A stretch of DNA of 64,000 nt from Sinonovacula constricta. Lineage: Eukaryota; Mollusca; Bivalvia; Cardiida; Solecurtidae. Made by a program: the position numbers and the translations under genes. The notes beneath the pieces were generated by a model. That model did no database searches and was not told where the DNA came from. It saw only the letters and a program-made list of their open reading frames with translations. Numbering within the stretch: the first letter of the stretch is position 1; every line of letters starts with the position of its first letter. This document shows, one piece after another, positions 49,000 to 60,900 of this stretch. The stretch is from positions 6,220,685 through 6,284,684 of the forward strand of contig CM017568.1 in NCBI GenBank assembly GCA_007844125.1. The letters run 5' to 3'.

Positions 49000-51900
49000 A
49001 TGGAAAGTTTTGAAACAATGAAGACTATCGACTCATCAACAGGGGAAGTGACGGAAACTAAACGTGTTCATTTCCGCTCACCATCCCCTCAACATGCAGC
49101 ACATGCCCCTTTTGGCAGAAATGGTAACTATCAAGTTCAATAATTAAACATAAAATGTGCCCTGTTTCTTTTATCTTCTTCACTATTAACTTTAACAAAA
49201 ATATTCATTGTTAATTTTGCTTTTTAAATTGATGAAATTCACTTGTCAAAATTGTCTATAAATATTCTTTAACAATAAAGAACTTTTTTTTTTACTCAAT
49301 TAACAGTTTTAAGAAACCCCTCTTGACTGTCCAAATCCTTGGCATAACTAGAATGCAGTCAGTTAGAATAGTAACTACTTGGGTTAATTAGCAGTTAATT
49401 GTCTGGCCCAAGGACTTACATCTTAGGATAGGTATAGTGTTCTTATCTGGGACTATCTGATCTGAAGTCCAAAACCTTAACCATAAGTCATGTTGGGAGG
49501 TTTTCAAAGTAACCTGTGGTGCACCTATGGTTCTACCCAGACATTGGTCTGTGGTCTTTCTCCACCAATAATTACCAATATGACCATAGTTATGTTGGTG
49601 CGATGTAACAAAAAAAAACAAAAAAAACCTTAAACACTGGATCATAAACGCTGACTACTTTTAAACTATATGCATCAATATACGTATCATTATTTATTCA
49701 ACCAATAAATTTATGAAGCCCATGAATCATATATTATTAATTTTGTTTGTTCTTCTGATGAAATGTAATTGTCAATAGTGAAAACATTTAGAAATATGTT
49801 TAATTTGTTGAAATTTAAGTTTGGAAGGAATTAATGTAAATAAAGCGTTTTGTGTGAGCTGCCTTTGATGTAGATGAAAATTGTTGCTTATTTAGACCAG
49901 TACACCATGTGTTAGTTAACCAGGACAAAAGTTCATATATAGAACTGTCCTGGCCTGGCTTTGTATTTTGTTTGCTCTAGCAAATAACTTGGATCAAAAA
50001 GCTCAATACAAAAGCATTATGAAGTAATGTTATGCTCATAAAGATTTTGTAAAAATGAGCTCAGTTGTAATGCTGGTGCACAAATGGACAATTGTAAGGT
50101 CTCGGGAATAAAGCTCTATGACCAAAAATTACATTCATTTATTGCTAATAATGGTAAAGATAACATTTAAAATGAAATAACCTTTACTAGATATTTAAAA
50201 TATCTGATTCACAGTTTGTTTAAGACAGTGCTAAAGACAGTGTGACATTTGAAAGATTCTGAGACTGTTACTCTCTATTAATCATAAGTGTAAAGATTAC
50301 AAATATAAATTCTTTCTGTATCTTTCATAAGCTAAACAATTACTTCTGTGTTTAAATCTTGATAAAAGTTAAAATAAAAACAAATATTTTGAACATCAAT
50401 TCCTGGCTTTCTTGATAATTATTTCTGTCTGAAATCAACTTAATAATACCAGAATTACTTGATAATTTGTGGACATTTCAGGACAATTGTCTGTTAAACT
50501 TTTTGTGAATTGATTTATGTATTAAGTTAATAAAATAACAGCTGTCAGCAGCATGTGTTTTCTAAATGAAACATATAAATGATCTCGCTTGAGGTATGGG
50601 TATTTTCATATACTTTAGAAATTCTCCCTATTTGGTTTTTATGTTTGCTTTTTAAAGCAAATTGACCCATTCATACATTTAGATACACTTTTGTACATTT
50701 TTGGTTTGGAGCATTCTCTATAGTTTAAAAAAGTGGAAAATACACTTTCTGCAGCAACTTAATAATACCTAATCACAAGTAAGGTAACAGTACAATATGA
50801 ACAGTAAGAGTGATGTTCCCCTAATAAAAAAGGCAAAAAGGATTAATTCCACCCAATCTAGCACTGGAGTCTCCATAATGCTCAGGTCCAATTTTTGCAA
50901 ACAAGGATATTATAAGGGTTATCTCACTAACTAGTGCATTGATTGGGATGAAACTTTGCATGTCTTGCTAATGAACAGACCTTCTGATATGATAATGTCT
51001 ATAAGCTCATATAGGATTTTGTAAGAAATATGGGCCTGATTTTATTAAAAATGGAATGCATGTACATGCAGATATCATATGGTTTCTTCTTTTGCAGCTG
51101 CCAGCATGTCATCTATACAATTTGCACTGTGAGAGTTAAAAATATAATTATATATTCTTCAGAAGTCTAATAATTTTAGGTAAATACGTACATTCTATTA
51201 TGCTAACTTTTTTCTCCATTTCCTTTGCATATATCAACCTGTCTATGGTATAGTGGACAGAGAGTAGAGAAATAAAAAAGAATATTTCTTTGAAATAAAA
51301 AACTGTTCTTCTATCATGCATTTTCTCAATTTCTTTTCTAACCCTGATCATATTTCAGCCCAGCAGAGAGAAGGAAGTACAAATAGATTACATCGCATTG
51401 TACTGTTTCTCAGAAATGAGATATTATAGAACAAATATTTTATTGTGCCTAATATTCTTCTTACTTCTTTTGCAGCCCACAGCATGTCTTCAGTACAGTG
51501 GGCAGAGAGTAGGAAGGGGAGACAAGTTGTGACAACCACTCAGCATGTAAACTTGAAGAAACAGAACGTGGGTGGTCAAGGGGGCATGGTCAGTTATGAG
51601 GATCTCCTGATAGCCCAATACCTGGATGAACTGAGGAACAGTCAGAGGAAACGTGGACCTCAGTCAGCCTATGATGAGTATGTACAGCTAAGATATAAGA
51701 TAAAAGTTGTTTATTATTCAACTTTTCAGATAATTTGGTGGTGAGGCATTTTTGTAAATTTCACTGTCTTGTTGCATATTATTATATTTTCATATTAGTA
51801 AACAATTTTTCCAAGAAACTACATATTTTGATACCAGTATATCTCTGTTCTATTTTAAATTTATTTCATCCTTTGCATCTCAGTGAGGTAAAGCCTTCCC

Positions 51901-54900
51901 CCTACACCCAGAAACTCCCCCACTCCGACTACAGCTACAAGTATCGTACCACAACGAGACGTAGACCTGCCTCCGCATCTAATGTGTCATCAAAGCCAAA
52001 GATTGATGCCAAGTTTATCGCAGACCCCAGCCTCTGGGACCCTGCCACCCCTCGTAATGACACCGATGAGGGGCCGGAGAAATACCAGCTGATAATTAAC
52101 AATAGGAACCTTCATGCCAGGCCTGCCAGCGCACCTGTGAAAAGGAATAAGTATGTGGGCATTCTTCTGTTGTTGTTTTTTAATTTGTCTTCACCCCATT
52201 AACCCTTGTAATGCTACATTTATGGCTGTCAATCCATTTATGAAAGGTAACATGATATGCTGCCAGAGACTTGGCAGCAAATAATGTAGATCCTAATCAG
52301 ACTGCTTCCAACAGGAGCTGGCAGATCTTGTTCAGCAACATTTGTCTTAGCCCAGTCAACTCACACTCAGCGGAGTTACCATAATTGTTTTGGGGAAAAA
52401 AACACTTTGTTTCGCTGCGTTTGAAAGAAAAATATGTGCCCCTGATGTATGATTACATAAATCTTGTCAAACTGCAAAAGTAATGAAATGACTATACTTG
52501 TATGTTAGTAAAACATATGCATCAGGTATATCTTTATCTGTTAATCTTTCCTTTTTATTTTAGAACATTATATTCAGCTGCTTTGCAAAGTCAAATTACA
52601 TTTCTTTTAAAAAAATTTAATTACATTATACTCAGTACTACCTTGCTTTTCATCTGAACCATGAACAGTCTTTTACATGATGTGTTTTAGGATCAGACGA
52701 CCAATAAGTGCTGCCTCGACTATCTCTAAACGGCCCTGGTCAGGAAGGTCGGCCACCTATATTGGAGGTAAGTTTAACGCCTGAAGATTGGTTTCATATT
52801 TTGAATTTTGGTTTAGCAGATGTGATATATTTGTTGTGACCCTACAAACAATAGGTATCTTTTTGAGATATTTCATAAATAAACAACCCTCCTTTTTTAC
52901 ATATGGAAACTCACTTATGGTTTTAGAGTCGCAAATAAACACCAAGACAGACTGTGATAAACATGAACATTGCATGTAGATAAATTTTACAGCAGAAATT
53001 GACCAACTTGTGCTAACTTGCTAAAATTGTCATGGTCTTTTTAAAATGATAAGATATACTAGAATTGTTTCAGTTCTGTAATAAGCAATTAAACTATGCA
53101 TACTTTATTTAAAGTAAAAAGAATTATTGTCAGCCAAATGGGTAGAAATTAGATATTGTGTTGTGGTCTCATATAATGAGAGGTTAAGTAACTGAGTCAT
53201 AACACTAACCTATTGTTGCATTGGGCTGATCTTGTATTATTGCAGGACGCAGGATCAAGTCCCAGTACAAGAAGCAGCCTCAGACAATCCGAGTGACAGC
53301 CTTCAAGAATGGAACCCGGGAACCATTTGTCAGACTGGCGGCCCCTAGTATCAAAATTGTAGGTTTATTCTCATCAAAAATCATTCATATGTTGTTGTAT
53401 ATGTGTGGTTTTGTTTAGCACACTGTATGTTACATTTCTACATATTGAGTGATGCTAAGAAATAGTTAGATAAAATGTTTGCCTAAACATAATGAGGGAT
53501 GATTCAATAAAATGAAGACTTGTGCTTTAGCATCCAAGGCTGTGGCTCATTGTAGAAACACACATTATATTGGATCAAAGAGTTTAGATATATGTGGCAA
53601 ATTTAGGCTCTAAAATATTGTTTATTATTTTAATGGAAAATGTTCATTTACAGCTTTAGTATTACTTTATTCTTTTAAAGTATAGTTGATGTGTAATTTG
53701 ACACAATCATGCCCCACTTGCTCAACTGAGATTTTGCTCAATCTCAAATTTAGATTCCCTCAAAAAACTTCTTGGGAGAGAAAGAATGTAACAATTCTTT
53801 ATTATTGTACACCATCAACTTAGACCAGTAGGGGTGTCAAGTTATGGCAATGTAGGTTGTAATACTGACAAAATGTTTCAATGGGATCAACACTTCCCTG
53901 CTACATTTGTACAGTACAAATATGTAATTAGTTTGCTATCAGCTTCATGTAAATGTTATCCCACTGGGAGTGGCTGATCTGTATAGTATCTAATTTAAGT
54001 AGGGCTTATCAATTTTTTCTTAACAGGCTTGGAATAAAATATATATGTCTTTTCTTCCTTAAGTTGCTGGAATACTGCACAGACAAGCTAGGCTTACCAT
54101 TTGCTGCTCGTCGTGTATTCCTGGAGGATGGTATAGAAGTTTTCTGTGAGAAGGATATACCTCTGGACAGTGAAGTCTACATCTCCACAGGAGAAAACTT
54201 CAAGGACGCTTATGCTGCAACAAAACGTAAGTTGACTTTAGTGGAGTGAGTGTTCATTGTTGCGTTTTGTGGCTGTCTGCTGATTTTTGTAAACTTTTTT
54301 TTTAAAAGTTTGTTTTAAAAAGTATTGATTAAGGTTAAATGTGGGGTTGCTTTGAGTTGAATTTACAAACATTAATTTTGTTCTCCCAGCCATTTTACAT
54401 TGTACATTGCAAAATACTGTTAATGTTTATATATTAAATGATATTGTATACACCAACTGGATTGAACTTATATACATGAATGCTTGAAAGAAGCATGGTT
54501 TTCCTTTATGTGTAGTTAACTTTTCTATTGTCCAAGTAACATATAAAGCTTGTGGCTGTTCTTTGTGAATTGCTTATCATAGAATCAAGAGTTAAGTCTA
54601 AACACTTTTGTTTTATTAGCAACAGTAAATTAATGACTAAAATTTAGGTATTCCTTGTTTCTAGGCAACATAATCTTGAGTAATAGTGCCAAGTGGACCC
54701 TGGAAGGTGTAATGTTTCCAGCTGAGGGTAAGAAGAAAGTCTCTAAACCCAGACTTAGCAAGAGACTCAAGTAAGTAACTGCCAACTTGCCAGAACTGAT
54801 GTTAACTTTAAATTTGATTTAAATCATTCTGTTAAGCCATTTATTTATTTATTGATAAAAAATACAATAGAAAACATGAAAACCTTAAGTGCATGAGAAA

Positions 54901-57900
54901 ATATTGTTAATGTGTAATTTCATTCTATTAAATTTACCAGATATATATTTTTTTCCATTAAAGCCACATTCTCACAGTTCTTCAGATTACTGGCTGAATA
55001 GTACTGTAATTTGAATCAAAAGGAATTGAAAGAAGATACAGCAAATCTGAGAAATATTAAACAGCACTGTTGTTGGTTCCATTGTTACAGGAAGTTGGCT
55101 GACTACAAGCGTGTAAGGATCATTGTGTATAGAAATGGTAAATGTACAGAGCCAGTGGAGGTGGTCGCAGACCTCAGCAACAAGGAGGAGGTAAGTATCT
55201 AATATACCTGTCAAGCAATTAATTTATTATAAGTACAGAAATGTGGATTACCCCATTTTGAGGAGGAGGTAGATAGTTATCTAATATTCCTTTGAACTCT
55301 ATGTTATTGGTCTTTTAATTGTTTCTTTTTAAGTTTTTTTTAAAGTGTGTGCTGATTGTTCATTGTTGCAAGTTAGATGGATGCCTTAGCAACAGAAATG
55401 ATGTACATATTTGTTATAATTATAATTGTAAGTTGGGTATATTTGAAATTGTCCTTATTTTTATTATAATACATTTGTATGTCCATTTTAACAAAAATAG
55501 TGTAAAATAATTATACCACCATAATATGAGAAACTCTGCTGCTACACAAACCACATTTCGACGATAAAACAACATGTTTCCAAATGGTAAGAATAGTTGG
55601 GTGGATCTTTAACATTGCACCTCATACTTCATGTCTATGAACACCAATAGGCACCTTGACATCAGCCCATGCTTTCCTAGATTGCCAGTGGTACTGAGAA
55701 CTACTTTCTCTACACATTTTAGCTGAGTGTTTTTTTTATACCACTTTCTGAGCATTTGTTGTTGTCTACTAACCACCATGTTTAATATTTCAGTTCCTAG
55801 TGGCTTGTACAGCCAAACTTGATCTGCGAAGCCATGCCAGACTAGTCTATGATTGGGAGGGTAACGAGATAGACTGTCTTGCAGATAGTAAGTATTTAAA
55901 ACATTGGCTATGAGGACTCAACTACTTTACTAACACTAACTTTTTGGTACATTATATAAGTACTTGTCATTGTATTTAGTTTTCCATCTTTTTAAGATTC
56001 TAACTTCAAAAGACACTTATTTAATGAATAAGCTGTAAGTAAATAGATAATTTTATTTAAAAAAAAACACTGCCTTTTATATGTCCCTCTGTTTGTCTTT
56101 GAAAATTGTAGATATGCTAAAATCTGCATTTAATTCATGTTCACAAAAAAGTTTGGATAATTCTGACCATAGAAGATTTCCCCCACTACTACCAGCCCTT
56201 TACCTATATGAATCTTGATTTATATGTCTCTGTATTCACATATTCCTCTCTCCCTACCTCTGCCAGCCCCTATCCTAGATGAATGCCTGCAGCAGGGTGG
56301 TACTTATGTTCTGGGACCAGTCTGGGTGTCCTCAGGTGAAGGATTCAGCCCTGCAGGCACTAAGGACTTCCTTGTCACCATCATAGAGGTCATCAAAACT
56401 CGGCTGAAGGAGTCTCGCAGTTTCAGGAAAGAGGTCTGTTTGTGCCTGATAAAAGTATTGTTTGTCATTATTTGGGTGTCTATATTATTCAGAGAGGTCA
56501 TGAAAATATAAATTGTTAAGTCTTGCATCTTCAGGAAGGAGGTCAGTTTGTCTCTGTTTGAAGACTTAGTTAGTCCATTATAAGGACTTGTTTGCTATGT
56601 ATTGGCATACAGTCAGTGGTAACTAGTGGATAAAGAACATTAAACAAAGAACTATCTACATCATGGTGGCTAGGAGCATTCTTGAAATGTAGTGTCTTAA
56701 TCCTATGGGAATATAGCCTACTTGAAGCCATGAGTCCCAAATGAAGTATTACCAGCAGGTGGTTTACTGGCGAGCTTCTGGGTGATGCAGATCTTCATGT
56801 CAGGCACATGCTTTATTTTGAAATCCACTTTTCAAGTAAAAGTCTGCATGTTCAAATGTTATAAAGACCATGTATTTATTGACTGCTTTGGCTAATATTT
56901 CATAAGTAGTAGTAATAATAATAATTGTAATAAAATAATAAAATAATTATTGCAGCTGGTGTATATGATGGAGGGACAGAAAGACCAGGTGAAGATTGCC
57001 ATCAAGATTCTGTCTATGAGCAAAGAGGAACTGGAAGAGACTCTAGCTTATGTAAGTATATTTGGCCTTGGACATCTTCCTTCTTGACCTGACCATGGAA
57101 GTGAAATAGGTAGAGCTTTGGCTCCAGGTATGGAAGTCTTTGGGTTTCAGTTGGGGGTGCCTAAAAGTAGTATGGATATTAGTTCCTTTGCTCAAGCTTC
57201 AGCTGGTAATTATTCCAAGACCGGTCAGGTTAATGTAAGGCTAATATGACCATTTGTGATATCATGTCAGCTGTTCATGACCTGCCATCACAGTGAAGGC
57301 AGTGCTATCTGTTTCAAGTGAATCTCTGGTTAACATAAATAGTTGGTAGGTAGTTAGCATAGTATTTCCCCATAACTAACCTCTAGAGCAGCCATTTAGA
57401 ACACTTTTACAGAATTTATGTTCCTAAAGATGATAAAAGAATAGAGTCTTACATTTGCTGATCTTTCTCTTTAATGAAGAAGATTGTGTGGTATGTATGT
57501 TTACCCCCAACAGGTCATTAACTGAGTTTTTCACGCAACTGGGAGGACCATATGTCTTAGTGCTGTGTTTATTTCAGACTGACAGTGACATTAAGCCAGT
57601 TGACAGAGACCCTAAAGGGGTTAGATGAGCGTCTGGAAGCGTTACAGGAAAAGGTTCAACAAGAGGAGAGTGAGGGAACTAACTACCGTATGAGACATAT
57701 CAAGACGCTTCCAGAGGATAGGCTGTATCAGATGGTCGGAGCACCTGGACTTAAACTGAAGGTAACAAATGATGTATAGTTCAGATAATTTCTTGATAGG
57801 TCTTAGGTGGCTAGATTGTATTGTTACAGCTCAGGTTTACAGTAGTAACTAAACAATGTAACAAATGAAGACTGTGCCTTTGAAAAGGCCATCTCAGGTG

Positions 57901-60900
57901 CTTGTGGTACTGTGGCTTTAAGCAGAAGATATGCTGCCACTAGTGGAAAACCCACAGTTGTATGCATAAGTAAATGTTTTGAGTTGCTGTTTTTTTCTCT
58001 CTTTAAACTTAGAAATTTCTATTTAAATAATCATTCGATATTAAAAGATTTTTAAAATATATTTTAAATTCGATTAATTAACCCCTGGAAGCCAAAGATA
58101 TTTGTATGGGCATTTTCACAAACTTTTGGGAAATCTTTGATATAAGTGATAATAATAATTTTTATATATGAAAATAAAATGAACTTCAACCACTGTATAT
58201 AAACATCTATACTTAGAAGTCTGATTATTCTAAAGAGCCTTCTGTTTAAATATTAAATATTAAGGATCATAGCCTAACACTGATGTATTGCTGCCAGTAG
58301 TAAGAGGAAGTTTTAATGCAGTATGGCTGTCATTTTTTTTTTGCTTGTTAGATAATGAAGATTACTAGGTGGATTTTACATCTAATTTTTTGAAATGCTA
58401 GATAAGAGTTTAACTAATCAACATACTTAATGGTAACTTTAGAACAATTATAAGATGACATTTCAGATAAAATAAGGTAAAAAAGCCCTTTTTCTAACTT
58501 CTTAACTAATACTTTACCAGCAATTGTTTTGGTGTTCTATGATGTCAGGTATTTCAGTTGAATGGTTTTTTATCCTAATGATAGGATACCTACTTCTGAT
58601 GATTTTAGCATACAGCTGTTATCTGTATGATTCTGATATAATTCTTTTAGATCAGAGTTAAATGTTAAACGAATGGTTTACCTATCTATCACCATAGGTA
58701 CATGAGAATGGTACTATCAACATGCCACGAGATTTCTACTTCAACCTTCGTAAGGCTGCCCAAGGAAGTGATGACAAGGCCTCACTTCTTCAAAGGGTAA
58801 GGAACTTCTAACTTCTACCAGGTTCCTTTGTGAATGACCAACATTCAATTCAAATCTTACTTTTTATGCTAACAATATTAACATATTGGTAATAATATAT
58901 ATTGATTAAGATTTACCAGCAAATAATGAAGATCAAACAGCCCACTTTGGAAGCTACACTTTTTGCCTTAGCCTGATCATTTCAAATTGTTAATTTGCCA
59001 TTTTCATGACCTATTTTACCAGTAGGCTGGATTAAAAGAATATTTATATTATTTATTGTTTGACCTAATATAATACAAAGCTAATACTACCATTGATGAC
59101 TTCTATAATGCTGGTATAACAAAAAAATGTTGACAAAAATGCATTCATTACTTTTTTATACATTTGTTTTCTGTTTAAATTTTGTTAAAAATGCAAATAT
59201 TTTACAATAAATTACTTTAGCTTGTGTATGAAACTGTCTTAAATTATTCTTCCAGCTGTTAGATGAGCTCTCTGGCTGTTTTGTTAACCCACAAACCCCA
59301 AAACTTGCACCAATTGCCAAAAAGATCTTCAACCAATTTGGGAGGGAGGTAACCGATGTGAAGTCTCTGAAAACTGACGATGAGATTTGGGTATCTTTTG
59401 GAGAGTCCTTCATTTCTCCCTTCAGTAAGTTATCCCATTTATTAAGAAATGCATTGAAATCAAATTGTTTTAGCCATATTGTAACCTGCCCTGATTCTTC
59501 TTAGATGCAAGTGACAGCTCCAGAGGCAGGAGGATGCCAGTTTCATCTCTGGTTGATGCATACATGCCAAAGTCAGGGTTTCCCAGTAGCTGTACGCAAC
59601 TTTTATCGGTGCAGTCCGTCAGCATGTGGGTTCATTTAGTTACGGTTGAGGCAAGAACTTTCTTGAGAGGCAGTCTTCCAGCTGACAAGCTTGGAGATTG
59701 TAACTAGACATTTGTCTTGGCATCTTTTTCTCATTAATTGTTTGGTGTTGATATAATAACATACAAGAAGTTCCAGAGACTGGTTGACCCTCTTTTCAGA
59801 ATTAAATGGGCTGTATCTTGCAGAATCATGTTAGATGTTACAGTATAATATTAAACTGAAGCCAGTATTACATCCACTTTAACTTTGCGTTAGTACGACT
59901 GAACTGCTACTGATTTAACCTGTAACAAAGTTACAAATAACAAAGCAAAGAGACTGTTAGATTGTTGTTAAGTAGGCAAAAAAAATCATTTATCTAATGA
60001 AAGGTGATCATTGTTTATAAAAAAGATTGTTCTTTTTACAGCCTATGCTCTGCAAGTTGTGTTTGACCTTGCTCGTGGTAAAGATGTGTTTGGAGAGAAG
60101 AAAGTCATCTTGAGAGAACAAATGGGACCAGACAGCCTAGTGGAGGGGATGACTGAGTATGCATTTCTTTCCTCCTTTAATACAGTTAGATCATGATACA
60201 TTACTACTATTAATACTACTCGATCCTAACATTTAAAATCACCATTAAATCATAATTAAACTAATGTATCTGCTTGACAGAATAAATCAACTAATGATCA
60301 ACTGTTTAAATTAACAGACAGTAAAACTATATTTTTATATTTTCGGACATATTAATTGTTAGTATTAAATGCCTTGACTGACCACTGTTCATTAAGTCAC
60401 CTGTCTCTTTAAGTGAATAATGATTTCTCAGGGTTTTTCATTAAACCTGCATTTCACAGGCATGTCAGAGACCTTTATGTTTGCAACTACTGAAATGAAA
60501 TATATGTTTACCGTGCTAGTCACTATTGTACTGGCTGGTGAGTCCTGATAACCAGGTATATTTATTCAGGTTTAACCACCTTTTGATATCTGATTCTAGT
60601 GATTTAAGACATCAAAGTGTTATCCTTGATCTGATGAAATTTCTTGGCCCTTACACACATTTTATACTAAATTTGACAAATACATATACGGATGCTGTTA
60701 AAAATGGTACTTCTAATAAATTGTTGTGTTTCAGGCATGAAAACTACGAGGCTAGCATTGGCTTCCCAGTGGCTGTTGAGTATGAGGAGTGTAAGTTTGA
60801 TGGAGAGAGAGAGCATGTGGAATCACTTGCATCCATGGCCGAGCTGGACCAGAGAGGCACCTTCCTTCATTTCACAGTAAGTTGATGGCAATAGATATGC

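Noticed and set aside
55011..55090. Upstream extension of the ORF around exon 55091-55190
   Set aside because: GTTACAG|G at 55090 gives the right phase (AA|G); the upstream residues do not resemble the family.
60526..60734. Upstream extension of the ORF around exon 60735-60876
   Set aside because: A canonical TTTCAG acceptor with matching phase places the exon start at 60735; the upstream part is intronic.
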